From assembly GCA_900315265.1 (NCBI GenBank), contig OMYN01000006.1, positions 62,001 to 126,000 on the forward strand: a DNA stretch of 64,000 nt, given 5' to 3'. The notes beneath the pieces are model-generated. The model had not been told where the DNA came from. It ran no database searches and saw nothing but the letters and a program-made list of their open reading frames with translations. Below are positions 17,778 to 25,845 of the stretch, in pieces; position 1 is the stretch's first letter; each line of letters opens with the position of its first letter. The translations under genes and the position numbers were made by a program. This DNA comes from an uncultured Eubacteriales bacterium (GTDB lineage Bacteria; Bacillota; Clostridia; Lachnospirales; Bianqueaceae).

Positions 17778-19370
17778 TCACTGCTTTCTAAGTAACCGGC
17801 CAAAGGACTCTTCTTCTTTGATATTGTCCCTGGCTGCGATCTGACCGGCCAGCAGGGTGTAATCGATGCCGGCTGCCAGCTGTTTGGGCTGTGTATAGGT
17901 CGCCGTATCCCGGATCTTTGCCGGGTCAAAAACGTTCAGATCGGCTGCATAGCCTTCCCGGATCAGGCCGCGGTCCTTCAGGCCGACCCGCGCAGCAGGC
18001 ATGCCGGTCATCTTGTGAATGGCCTGAGCAAGATTCATGATATGGCGTTCATTGACATACTCGCGGATCACCCTGGGGAAAGAGCCGTACAGACGGGGAT
18101 GAGGGCTGTCGCCTCCCCCGTACAGGGAATCGGAGATCACCGCGCAGTAAGGAAGCGACAGGACCCGGTCCACATCATCCTGGCTCATACTCATGATGGT
18201 GATGCCGACTTTGCCCTCTTCTTCCGCTACCAGGGAGCCGAACCAGGGGGCCGGATCATCAAGGCCCAGCTGATCCGCTATCTCCTGTACATTTTTACCG
18301 CACCAGCAGCGGTTCTTTTCCAGATTGACACTGCCGATCACAACACGCTCCCAGCCGATGCTTTCGACCATGTTATCCCATCCCGGCTGCTTTTTCATGA
18401 TCTGGTCAACCAGCTTACGGCCGCCTTCCTGCGTCCCAAGCCAGGCAAGGTCATGGCCTTCCAAAACACTGGGCGGGATCAAAGACAGAGCTGTTGTCGC
18501 ACCGCCTGTATAAGGATAAGCGTCGCAGGTAACGATCTGACCTTCCGCCCGGGCTTTCTCGATCTCGCCGATAGCTTCCCCGATCGCACTGCCCCAGTTG
18601 CGGACACCGGTCGCTTTAAAGTGGCTGATGTTCAGCGGGCATCCGGCTTCCCTTGCAATACCGATCACTTCTTTGACCGACTCCACCAGACTGTCGCCTT
18701 CGCCGCGGATATGAGTGCACATGATGCCTCCGTATTCCGCGCACTTTTTTGCCATAGCCGTAAAATCCTGGTGAGACAGGTAGCACTCGGGCGTATACAT
18801 AATACCAAAGGACAGCCCGACAGCTCCGGCCTTCATCGCGTCTTCGACCAGACGGACCGCTTCCGCCCTTTCCTGATCGGTAAAGCCGCGGGTCTGATAA
18901 CCCATGACAGCCGTCGCGTTGGCGCCGACACCGGTAAGCGAAGCCACGTTGATCGGAAGTTTTTTGGCTTCCAGCGCATCCATAAATTCGGCAAACGTGG
19001 ACATGGTACACCCTTCGGGCACTTTACCAAGACAGGGTTCGATATAGGCGAACTGCTCCTTTGCCCGGGACGGCTGATTGGGAAAAGCCCCCAGCCCGCA
19101 GTTGCCCGCGACAGCACTGGTGATCCCCTGGGCCAGCTCCAGCTTGCCGAAATCCGGGTCGAACAAAGCGGCCAGGTCGTGGTGACGGTGGATATCGACA
19201 AAACCGGGAGTCAGTGCCTTACCCTTGGCATCGATCACCTGGCTGCCCGTCTCGCGGGAAGGGCCGTGGATGATACGGCTTATTTTTCCTTCCTTGATTT
19301 CCACGCAGCCCAAAAAAGGCTCGGCGCCTGTTCCGTCATAAATCATCGCATTGATGATTTTTCTGATCAT
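17778..19370 (-). CDS. N-acyl-D-amino-acid deacylase (D-aminoacylase) family amidohydrolase
   Basis: Metal-dependent amidohydrolase that removes N-acyl groups from D-amino acids. The 530-residue protein begins with the small beta domain (IINAMIYDGTG, LTPGFVDIHRHHD). His61 and His63 form the HxH metal motif, VAGNCGLG follows, and LNISHFKATG and CTHIRGEGDSL match D-aminoacylase signatures. Length fits the family (about 480-530). ATG at 19370 has a modest AAAGG site. Downstream of gerW and upstream of mnmA on the same strand. Assignment to this subfamily rather than a dihydroorotase-like enzyme is fairly secure; the exact substrate is not. Confidence 0.88.
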   Translation of the reverse strand: MIRKIINAMIYDGTGAEPFLGCVEIKEGKISRIIHGPSRETGSQVIDAKGKALTPGFVDIHRHHDLAALFDPDFGKLELAQGITSAVAGNCGLGAFPNQPSRAKEQFAYIEPCLGKVPEGCTMSTFAEFMDALEAKKLPINVASLTGVGANATAVMGYQTRGFTDQERAEAVRLVEDAMKAGAVGLSFGIMYTPECYLSHQDFTAMAKKCAEYGGIMCTHIRGEGDSLVESVKEVIGIAREAGCPLNISHFKATGVRNWGSAIGEAIGEIEKARAEGQIVTCDAYPYTGGATTALSLIPPSVLEGHDLAWLGTQEGGRKLVDQIMKKQPGWDNMVESIGWERVVIGSVNLEKNRCWCGKNVQEIADQLGLDDPAPWFGSLVAEEEGKVGITIMSMSQDDVDRVLSLPYCAVISDSLYGGGDSPHPRLYGSFPRVIREYVNERHIMNLAQAIHKMTGMPAARVGLKDRGLIREGYAADLNVFDPAKIRDTATYTQPKQLAAGIDYTLLAGQIAARDNIKEEESFGRLLRKQ

Positions 19371-19404
19371 ATCTGTCTGCCTTTCTCTTGCCTGTGCTTT
19401 TCAG

Positions 19405-19803
19405 TTAGTCTTTTTCTTTATTAAGGTCCATCTTTTCGACGACGTCCTTAACGGCCTTGTCGTCGTCCTTATGGGTCCCCCGGATCTTATCGATGATATC
19501 GGGGACCATATCGATCGCCTTGCTGACGGTGTCCTGGTTTTTGATATTGACCAGACGGATCTTATCGTTTTGAATGACCAGCACGGCGCTGGGAGACATT
19601 TTTGCGCTGACGCCTCCTCCTACGCCGGCATACTTTTCTTTATTGCGCTGTCCGGCGCCGACTCCGAGGCTGACGTCGACCAGAGGCAAAATGATCATAT
19701 CGCCCATGGTGACCGGTTCCCCGATGACCGCTTTGGTCGATACAAAGCCTTCCATCTGATTCAGCAGATTTCTGAGAGATTCATTCGTGTTGGCTTGTGA
19801 CAT
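19405..19803 (-). CDS. GerW (YtfJ) family sporulation/germination protein
   Basis: The 132-residue protein has the GerW family pattern: an N-terminal helix, VIGEPVTMGDMIILPLVDVSLGVGAG, a glycine-rich GVGGGVSAKMSPSAVLVI segment, then a charged helical tail with DMVPDIIDKI. In Bacillus the family member YtfJ/GerW is needed for normal spore germination; the function in Clostridia is less clear. ATG at 19803 follows AAGGAG. It overlaps the end of the DUF2953 gene by 23 nt, a pairing seen repeatedly in Clostridia, which implies cotranscription. Its presence suggests a spore-forming lineage. Confidence 0.9.
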   Translation of the reverse strand: MSQANTNESLRNLLNQMEGFVSTKAVIGEPVTMGDMIILPLVDVSLGVGAGQRNKEKYAGVGGGVSAKMSPSAVLVIQNDKIRLVNIKNQDTVSKAIDMVPDIIDKIRGTHKDDDKAVKDVVEKMDLNKEKD

Positions 19804-21127
19804 CGTCTGTCTCCTTTTGGTTCGTTGATTGTTTCTTTTGTTTGACCAGCCCTTTGACCGTTTTGATCAGCAGGCGCACCCGTTTGCTGGCAAGTGCCCG
19901 TAAGGCCGGCCATACCAGCAAAGTCCACAAACAGAAATGCCCGTTTCCCGTCAGGGTAAAATCGATGACCTTACTTTCGAAATCCCCTTCCAGGCTTATA
20001 TAGTCCCTGCGGGTCTGCTTAGGAAAGAGCAGCGGGGATAAGAAATCATAATACCCGAGTATCCTGCCTGTCCAATAGGGGTCGCCCGTTCCGAAAACGG
20101 CATCCGCCTGTATATGTTTGAAAAAGAGAGCTTTCAGGATCCTTCTGACCAGCGTCATCAGGTCCCTGCCGGTGGCTTCTTTATCGGGGAAGCTCTGCCA
20201 GGCATCCAGATAAGGACGAATGGGCTTCGTTTTTTCTGCGATAAAGTCCTCTATCGTATCCGGGGCATCCAAAAGACGATCGATAAAGTCCAGGGCCAGA
20301 TCCAGGCCTCTATCTGAAAGATCAAGGACCTTATCCGCCAGGTCGGCCAGAGTCTTTCGATCCTTTTTAGGTCCGGCCTTGGGGGCTTCCTTTCGTGTTC
20401 CTTTCCTCTCTTTGGTTTTCTTCTCTTTCAGAAGCCTTTCCTCTTGTCTTTTTTCGCTCCTCTTTTTGCGGTCCGCTGCTTTTTGCTCCAGATTTTTCTG
20501 AGCGTTTGCCACGATCCGCCTTGCTGCCTGAAGAGGATTTTCCTTACCGGGTACCGCTTCAACATGGCTGTGCAGCTCCGGCTCCGGTTCTGGTTCAGTC
20601 CGGGGCAGCACTTCCTGCTCCGATCTGATTTCCGGCTGAAGCGGTTCAGGCTCCGCTGCCTGATCCGGCTGAAGATAGGATCCAGGCTGATCTTTTTGCT
20701 CCGCCTTTTCTTCCCGGTTGTCCAGATCCTCTTCCTCTAAAGAACCGTGTTTGAAAAAGCGTTCTTCTTTGAAAAAGCGTTCTTCTTTTTTCTTTCTAGG
20801 TTTCTTTTTTTCTGCTGCTTCGGATCCTGCCAGCTGCTTGGGGCCGAGCTTTACGCTCCATACCAGTTTCTTATCCTTATAAGAAACCTTAGCCCTGAGC
20901 AGATGGAAGAGCCAGGCCGCTTTAGCTTGTACCTGAATGTCCTTTCCCTCTTTGGAGGCATCAGCATGATAGCCCAAAGGGCAGAACAAAAGAATCGCAA
21001 GCAGTACCAATGCCAGTCCGACCACACCGATCACGATCCACATTACGATCAGGAGGATCCATTTCAAGACCGACAGGACGACGGTCCCGACCGACAGGCT
21101 GAGGGCAGCAGTCAGGCATGTTATCAT
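19781..21127 (-). CDS. DUF2953 membrane-anchored protein
   Basis: The 448-residue protein starts with one or two membrane helices (residues 10-52, rich in Leu/Val/Ile, ending FCPLGYHAD). A DUF2953-like beta-rich part follows (VQAKAAWLFHLLRAKVSYKD), then a very charged Glu/Lys-rich insertion (about 110-265). The C-terminus carries the conserved DUF2953 block (ADAVFGTGDPYWTGRILGYYDF and the FLSPLLF that follows). Function unknown; linkage to gerW suggests a sporulation role. ATG at 21127 follows AGGAGG. The charged insertion contains a near repeat (KEERFFKEERFFKHG). Confidence 0.8.
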   Translation of the reverse strand: MITCLTAALSLSVGTVVLSVLKWILLIVMWIVIGVVGLALVLLAILLFCPLGYHADASKEGKDIQVQAKAAWLFHLLRAKVSYKDKKLVWSVKLGPKQLAGSEAAEKKKPRKKKEERFFKEERFFKHGSLEEEDLDNREEKAEQKDQPGSYLQPDQAAEPEPLQPEIRSEQEVLPRTEPEPEPELHSHVEAVPGKENPLQAARRIVANAQKNLEQKAADRKKRSEKRQEERLLKEKKTKERKGTRKEAPKAGPKKDRKTLADLADKVLDLSDRGLDLALDFIDRLLDAPDTIEDFIAEKTKPIRPYLDAWQSFPDKEATGRDLMTLVRRILKALFFKHIQADAVFGTGDPYWTGRILGYYDFLSPLLFPKQTRRDYISLEGDFESKVIDFTLTGNGHFCLWTLLVWPALRALASKRVRLLIKTVKGLVKQKKQSTNQKETDDVTSQHE

Positions 21128-21161
21128 GGCTTCCTCCTTTTCAATGAATTAGATGGTCCGA

Positions 21162-21410
21162 TCAGGTCGACTGTTTCCCATACAGGTCAAGGAGTACGGC
21201 TTTGACCCGTTTCATATCTGGGTCTTCATGATAAGCCTTCATAAGCATATCCTGGATCTCTTTCAGTGCGCTTTCGCGGTCCTCCCGATGGCCAAGAGTG
21301 ATATATCCGCCTTCCTGACGCTGAAATTTCTCCAGTTTTGAATCCGCGATCAGCTCCAGCACCGTTTTATGATCCGGGTGAAGACAGATCCAGTATCCTT
21401 CAGATTTCAC
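21162..21410 (-). CDS. Small hypothetical protein overlapping the zinc-ribbon gene
   Basis: About 82 residues (VKSEGYWICLHPDHKTVLELIADSK...). GTG at 21410 overlaps the last codons of the upstream zinc-ribbon gene by 11 nt, pointing to translational coupling; an in-frame ATG 12 codons further upstream is the alternative, but neither has a good ribosome site. The composition (acidic and basic helices, no membrane segment) looks like a real soluble protein. I do not recognise the family. It lies between the zinc-ribbon gene and the DUF2953 gene in the same direction. Confidence 0.6.
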   Translation of the reverse strand: MKSEGYWICLHPDHKTVLELIADSKLEKFQRQEGGYITLGHREDRESALKEIQDMLMKAYHEDPDMKRVKAVLLDLYGKQST

Positions 21411-21918
21411 GGCCGCATTTCTTGCAGAACTTAGCGTCCGGGTCATTGCCGGTGCCGCAGCTGGGGCAGAATTTCAAAACCGGTATCCCGTCCTTTTTTT
21501 CGGCGCCATCAGCCTTTTCTTCCGGGCCAGGGTCAGGATCGGCATCCTCAGTATCCTCATCCTTGTCATCGGATCCGTCGGAGGACTCTTGTGCGTTTAC
21601 AGTAGGAGCCCCGGTCTCTTCTTCTTTTTTCCGGGCTTCCAGATCTTTTTTCATGCGGGCAATAGCCTCTTCCTGCTCGGTTACCTGGCTGCAGGCAGCT
21701 TTAACGATATTTTCATCCCGGCGCAGCGTTCCCATTTCGATCTGGTACATGATGCGGCCAAGAGCGCGATAAGCTTTATCGCGGTCTGTCTCCGCCTTTT
21801 TGATATCGATATGCAGCTTGGCTTCGGAAGCCTTCTGCTTGGTTTTTTCGGTGACAACATCCGTCAGGGCCTGTACATCCGATACAAAGCGGTCAAGATA
21901 ATCTTTATAATCCATCAT
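21400..21918 (-). CDS. Coiled-coil protein with C-terminal zinc ribbon
   Basis: The 172-residue protein has a long predicted coiled coil (about residues 20-105, KQKASEAKLHIDIKKAETD...), an acidic Ser/Asp/Glu-rich linker (about 110-145) and a C-terminal zinc ribbon CPSCG...FCKKCGREI with four cysteines. Such proteins are common in Clostridia and of unknown function. ATG at 21918 (with a second ATG directly after) follows GGAGAGGAG. It is the first gene of the group leading to DUF2953 and gerW, with a plausible promoter (TTGTGA-18-TAAAAT, 21952-21981). Confidence 0.78.
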   Translation of the reverse strand: MMDYKDYLDRFVSDVQALTDVVTEKTKQKASEAKLHIDIKKAETDRDKAYRALGRIMYQIEMGTLRRDENIVKAACSQVTEQEEAIARMKKDLEARKKEEETGAPTVNAQESSDGSDDKDEDTEDADPDPGPEEKADGAEKKDGIPVLKFCPSCGTGNDPDAKFCKKCGREI

Positions 21919-21951
21919 AAGCTCCTCTCCAGTAAAACATACAATAAAAAT

Positions 21952-21981
21952 ATTTTAGGTCATAAGCGAATTGTATCACAA
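21952..21981 (-). promoter_or_regulatory. Possible promoter of the zinc-ribbon/DUF2953/gerW group
   Basis: TTGTGA (21976-21981), 18-nt spacer, TAAAAT (21952-21957), about 34 nt before the zinc-ribbon start codon. Confidence 0.4.
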
Positions 21982-22007
21982 AGATACTAAAAGGCCTATA
22001 GAAAAGG

Positions 22008-22044
22008 GCAAAAAAATCAGGCCTGCCTTTTGACAAGCCTGATT
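22008..22044 (-). terminator. Terminator of the cold-shock gene
   Basis: AATCAGGC pairs with GCCTGATT (22037-22044 with 22015-22022), followed by a T run on the minus strand, about 90 nt after the csp stop codon. Confidence 0.8.
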
Positions 22045-22135
22045 CGCCTCTTCATAGTAAGCACGCTTCGTACCAGCGTGATTGGACGCTTCGAACGAGA
22101 TCGGTCTTATATGAAAAATGGTCCTCTGGATCTGA

Positions 22136-22351
22136 TCAGCCTACAACGACAACATTAGCTGCACGTTTTTTAGCCGGGTTCTTGGGGTCATCTTCGATAT
22201 CGAAAGTAACCTTCTGGCCTTCATTCAGAGTCTTGAAGCCATCGGCCTGGATTGCAGAGAAATGAACGAATACGTCATCTCCGCCATCATCGTTGGCGAT
22301 AAAGCCATAGCCTTTCTCCGGATTGAACCATTTAACTGTACCCTGATTCAT
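22136..22351 (-). CDS. csp: Cold-shock domain protein (CspA/B family)
   Basis: A 71-residue OB-fold RNA chaperone. It has RNP1 KGYGFI and RNP2 VFVHFSAI, and begins [18 protein letters not shown]. The frame is open for another 42 codons upstream, but ATG at 22351 carries AGGAGG and matches family length; the extra stretch is untranslated leader. A consensus promoter (TTGACA-17-TATGAT) gives a 145-nt leader, long for this genome but typical of cold-regulated csp genes. Confidence 0.95.
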   Translation of the reverse strand: MNQGTVKWFNPEKGYGFIANDDGGDDVFVHFSAIQADGFKTLNEGQKVTFDIEDDPKNPAKKRAANVVVVG

Positions 22352-22496
22352 GTTGGTACCTCCTGTTGTGATTTGGGTATATGACCATAAAAAAACCATA
22401 TACTTTTGGCAACCATCTGTACGAGATGACAAACATCTGCAAGATAGCTTGCAAAAGCATACGGTCATTTCGATCACTTGGTATAACTTTGTTTAC
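22352..22496 (-). promoter_or_regulatory. Long structured 5' leader of csp
   Basis: About 145 nt between the predicted transcription start and the csp start codon. It includes GTATATG...CATATAC arms (about 22378-22405) around a U-rich loop. Long leaders with temperature-dependent structure are known for csp mRNAs; that role here is inferred. Confidence 0.5.
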
Positions 22497-22502
22497 GCCT
22501 GC

Positions 22503-22531
22503 ATCATACTATACTTTTGATACGGTGTCAA
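22503..22531 (-). promoter_or_regulatory. Promoter of csp
   Basis: Consensus TTGACA (22526-22531), 17-nt spacer, TATGAT (22503-22508) on the minus strand. Confidence 0.85.
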
Positions 22532-22596
22532 GCAATTTCTACCAAAATTACCAAAAATACACTGAAATATTAATAATTTTCGGCAGATTTTTATGA

Positions 22597-23838
22597 TTAT
22601 CGCCAGTTGTACAGAAAATTTACAAGCGTTTCTTCCTGGCCTGTCACGCTGCCCTGGACCATTTTGCCCTTTCCGCCGCCCCGGACACTAAACACTTCTT
22701 TAAATTCTTTCATAAATGCCGTCATATCGGCCGACTCCGACCCGATCAGAAAGGTATACTCATCCTTCCCGGCAGGCATCAAAACGGCAGCCAGGCCCTC
22801 AAAACCGGGCATCAGCTCATTGACCAGCTTTCTGGCCTGAGCCATTTCGACCGGCTCCGTCAGTACCAGATTTTTCTGATCCTTTCCCAGTTTTTTCAGA
22901 CTTTCCGCCTTTGCCTCGATCAGCCGGCCTGACAGGTCTTTGACTTTTTCTTTTTCCTCTTTGAGCTGATCCTTAAGAGCCGCTACCGAACGGCTGACCT
23001 GATCCTGATTGGTCGTTAACAGATCCGCCGTTTCCCTGAGCATGTCCATACGTTCTCTGACAGCTTTCAGCGCTCTCATACCGCAGACGATCGTGATCCT
23101 GACCCCGCCCTTGTAACGGTCCCAGCGCAGGATGCGGACCATGCCGATCTCGCCGGTGGATGCCGTATGAGGAGCGCAGCAGGCGCAGCGGTCCACCCGC
23201 TGCTCATTTTGACCAATATCCACGATACGGACACGGCCTGTCAGCTCCTTCTTGCTGCGATAATCCATCGAAGCCAATTCCTCTTTCGAGGGATAAAAAA
23301 CAAGGATAGGAAGGTCCTGATAGATGACCCGGTTGGTCTTTTCCTCGATCAGATCTATCTGCTGCTGGTTCAGTTCCTTATCAAGATCCAGCGTCGTCAC
23401 CTGATCTCCCAGATGGAAGCCCACGTTGGTGCAGCCGTACAAACTATGAGCCAGCCCGGAAAAGATATGCTCCCCCGAATGCTGCTGCATACGGTCAAAC
23501 CGCTTTTCATAATCGATCTGACCGATAACCCTGCATCCCTCGCCGAAAAGGGCAAGCACTGCGTCCGGATCCTGATCCCCTATTTGCATATAGTGATAAA
23601 CGGTCTCTTCCTTTTCCTGAACATCCGTTACCGGAAAGACGGGGCCTTTCGGATCGCCGGATCCATCCGATAAACCGATCTCCCCCGTATCGCAGGCCTG
23701 TCCGCCCCCTTCCGCAAAGAAGGCCGTCCGGTCCAGGACAAGGCAGATCTCCCCTTTATTGGGCCCCTTGAAGGCGCTGAGGACCGATGCCGTAAAGCGT
23801 GCCTGATGAGGCTGAGTATCATAAATCTTGATGGTCAT
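22597..23838 (-). CDS. alaX: Alanyl-tRNA editing protein AlaX (long form with DHHA1)
   Basis: Free-standing editing factor that hydrolyses mischarged Ser/Gly-tRNA-Ala. The 413-residue protein has the AlaRS-editing core with zinc/substrate motif HxxxH (His120, His124 in QQHSGEHIFSG) and CxxxH (Cys220, His224). A coiled-coil segment (about 265-305) follows, and then a C-terminal DHHA1-like domain with GGGKGKMVQGS. The glycine-rich AEGGGQACDTG near residue 45 is typical of AlaX-M/L. ATG at 23838. It is the last gene of the ECF-kinase-hydrolase-ispD-alaX operon, 21 nt after ispD. Confidence 0.93.
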   Translation of the reverse strand: MTIKIYDTQPHQARFTASVLSAFKGPNKGEICLVLDRTAFFAEGGGQACDTGEIGLSDGSGDPKGPVFPVTDVQEKEETVYHYMQIGDQDPDAVLALFGEGCRVIGQIDYEKRFDRMQQHSGEHIFSGLAHSLYGCTNVGFHLGDQVTTLDLDKELNQQQIDLIEEKTNRVIYQDLPILVFYPSKEELASMDYRSKKELTGRVRIVDIGQNEQRVDRCACCAPHTASTGEIGMVRILRWDRYKGGVRITIVCGMRALKAVRERMDMLRETADLLTTNQDQVSRSVAALKDQLKEEKEKVKDLSGRLIEAKAESLKKLGKDQKNLVLTEPVEMAQARKLVNELMPGFEGLAAVLMPAGKDEYTFLIGSESADMTAFMKEFKEVFSVRGGGKGKMVQGSVTGQEETLVNFLYNWR

Positions 23839-23859
23839 ACATACGGCTCCTTATTCGGA

Positions 23860-24639
23860 TCAGGCGCGGCTCTCCTCCAGTCTTTGACGACTGCGCAGGA
23901 TCTGGTCGGCCATTTTCAGATCATCCGGTGTAGTGATCTTGATGTTTTCATAGGACCCTTCAACGATCTCAATGTCGGTATCCATATATTTTTCCATGAC
24001 CTGAGCGTCATCCGTGCAGCGGAAATCGCCCATCACGGCAGCATGGCGGTAGCCCTCCAGGATATCCGGATAGCGGAAGGCCTGGGGAGTCTGAGCACTG
24101 TATAAACGCGACCGGTCCGGGGTCGATTCCACCTTTCCCCGGCTGACGATCTTGATCGTGTCCTTGACCGGGACGGCCGCGATAGCGCCTCCGCTTCTTG
24201 CGGCCGCCTCGATCGTTTTTTCTATTATATCTATATCGATAAAAGGACGGGCCCCGTCGTGAATAACAGCCATAGTGCAGTCTTTAGGTAGACTGGACAG
24301 GCCGATCAGAACGGATTCCTGACGGCGGCTGCCTCCGGGAATGATCTTCTTTACCTTATCCAGATCATTGGAGGCGACCAGATCTTTACAATGAGTCAGG
24401 TCCTCTTTCCCTGTCACCAGCACGATACCGCTGACCGAAGGGCAGTTTTGAAAGGCCTCCAGCGTATAGACCAGCAGTTCTTTGTCTCCCAGATGGATAA
24501 ACTGCTTTTTCTGAGGCTGTCCCAGCATACGGCGGATATCATCGTATTCCGGCTGCTTCAAGGCTTCCATCATACGGCTGCCGGTCCCCGCGGCCGGAAT
24601 GACAGCCCAGATCTTCTCCGGGCCGATCCCTGTAATCAT
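23860..24639 (-). CDS. ispD: 2-C-methyl-D-erythritol 4-phosphate cytidylyltransferase IspD
   Basis: Third enzyme of the MEP isoprenoid pathway; joins CTP and methylerythritol phosphate. The 259-residue protein has the CTP-binding loop IPAAGTGSRM near the N-terminus, KKQFIHLGDKELL, VIHDGARPFI, VKDTIK, the QTPQAFRY stretch and TDDAQVMEKY, all IspD hallmarks. An acidic insertion after the first loop (EALKQPEYDDIRRML) makes it slightly longer than usual (about 230). The start codon overlaps the upstream stop as TAATG. Confidence 0.96.
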   Translation of the reverse strand: MITGIGPEKIWAVIPAAGTGSRMMEALKQPEYDDIRRMLGQPQKKQFIHLGDKELLVYTLEAFQNCPSVSGIVLVTGKEDLTHCKDLVASNDLDKVKKIIPGGSRRQESVLIGLSSLPKDCTMAVIHDGARPFIDIDIIEKTIEAAARSGGAIAAVPVKDTIKIVSRGKVESTPDRSRLYSAQTPQAFRYPDILEGYRHAAVMGDFRCTDDAQVMEKYMDTDIEIVEGSYENIKITTPDDLKMADQILRSRQRLEESRA

Positions 24640-25235
24640 TATTCAGCGACCTCGATTTCCTGTCCGGGAACAAGAACGACTTTACCGTCCGCATGGAAAC
24701 GGTCGGCTACTTTCTGGTCAAACAGTTCTCCCGGTTTGGTGTGGACAGGGACCGAATGACGGGCCTTGATCAAGGCAGCGCACTCGGAAGCCTCTTCAGG
24801 CCCCATGTTGTAGATGCCGTCGGTCGGAAGAAAGGCATAGTCCAACTGTAATGACGGCATGGTCTTCATATAATCGGTCTTGGACGTATCGCCTGAAAAA
24901 TATAAACGGCTGTCTCCGGTATCGATGACAAATCCGACACATTTGGATGGATCATGATGATCATTCCCCGCCGGCACGCCGCTGATGGTCAGGTCATCGG
25001 CCCGGACCGTTTCATAACGGCCGTTTTTCAGAAAATCGCAAGACCTGAGGATACGGCCCCCTGCTTTGACTTTGATCAGGTAAACGGCATTATGGTCGCT
25101 GTGTTCATGAGAAACCAGGACCAGATCCGCCGGCTTGTCGTAGCCCTTGCCCGCGTAAGGATCGATATAGACGACGGTTCCTTTTGCGGTAGTCAGACGG
25201 AAAGACCCATGTCCCTGATACAACACTTTGCTCAT
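24639..25235 (-). CDS. Metallo-beta-lactamase-fold hydrolase (UPF0173-like)
   Basis: The 198-residue protein has the MBL-fold metal motif SHEHSDHN (HxHxDH) near residue 42, later metal-ligand positions in PAGNDHH, a FSGDTSKTDYM aspartate motif, and a C-terminal VPVHTKPGE histidine. It resembles the small UPF0173/UlaG-like group. Substrate unknown. The frame is open for 64 more codons upstream, but ATG at 25235 has AAAGGAGG 7 nt before it. It lies 13 nt after the kinase gene and overlaps ispD by one base. Confidence 0.85.
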   Translation of the reverse strand: MSKVLYQGHGSFRLTTAKGTVVYIDPYAGKGYDKPADLVLVSHEHSDHNAVYLIKVKAGGRILRSCDFLKNGRYETVRADDLTISGVPAGNDHHDPSKCVGFVIDTGDSRLYFSGDTSKTDYMKTMPSLQLDYAFLPTDGIYNMGPEEASECAALIKARHSVPVHTKPGELFDQKVADRFHADGKVVLVPGQEIEVAE

Positions 25236-25248
25236 TGCAGTACCTCCT

Positions 25249-25845
25249 TTAGCCATCGATCGAAATGACCCTGTCCGCACACTCGCGGACACGGCAGTTT
25301 GCGAAATAAAGTTCCTCCAACGGGATCCAGCGGGCGTTGAAATCAGCAAGGCCTTCTTTGCCGTTGCGGGCCAGGATCCTCTTCTGCTGGCGATTTTTAT
25401 CGATATCCACGAAAAACTTCCAATCATAGTAAGGTCTCAGATAGGTATTCAGGCTGTAGGACCCTTCCACCAGACAGACCGGTGTCGCTTTCATATGGAT
25501 GACCGGCAGGAACTCGTCTGTCGGAAAAACATAGCGGCGAAGGTCGAAATCCTGTCCCCTTTTCATGGGGATCAGGACTTCTTTGATAAAACGTTCGTGG
25601 TCGATGTTTTCACCGGGCGTTTTGTAGCGCTGCCCTGTCCTTTGAAAGGGCTGCAGGTAGAAATCGTCCATATGGACAAGGGTCCATCCGAAACGTTCTC
25701 CGACAAACTTGCCCAGCGTTGTTTTGCCCGATCCGCACCGTCCGTCGATCGCGATGATAACGGGGCCGTCGTGTTTTTCCTTTAATAAAAGGGCGGCATC
25801 AGCCTTGATGACTTCTGCCGCCTCCCGGATCGTCAGTGTTTGCAT
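25249..25845 (-). CDS. Uridine-kinase-like P-loop kinase
   Basis: The 198-residue P-loop NTPase has the Walker A loop DGRCGSGKTT (residues 34-43), a VHMDDFYLQP aspartate motif and an arginine-rich lid region (NRQQKRILARNG). This is the layout of the uridine kinase/phosphoribulokinase family, but the sequence is divergent and the phosphate acceptor is unknown. ATG at 25845 overlaps the stop codon of the ECF gene (TAATG), so the kinase is translationally coupled to a vitamin-type uptake component. A role in trapping the imported compound by phosphorylation is a reasonable inference. Confidence 0.75.
   Translation of the reverse strand: MQTLTIREAAEVIKADAALLLKEKHDGPVIIAIDGRCGSGKTTLGKFVGERFGWTLVHMDDFYLQPFQRTGQRYKTPGENIDHERFIKEVLIPMKRGQDFDLRRYVFPTDEFLPVIHMKATPVCLVEGSYSLNTYLRPYYDWKFFVDIDKNRQQKRILARNGKEGLADFNARWIPLEELYFANCRVRECADRVISIDG

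Noticed and set aside
18015-19424. A 469-codon plus-strand open frame opposite the D-aminoacylase gene
   Set aside because: Shadow of the amidohydrolase frame, with low-complexity His/Arg-rich composition and no start signals.
20747-20790. Short tandem repeat in the DUF2953 gene as a separate repeat feature or phase-variable tract
   Set aside because: Only two partial in-frame copies of a KEERFF-coding unit; better described as a duplication within the charged insertion.
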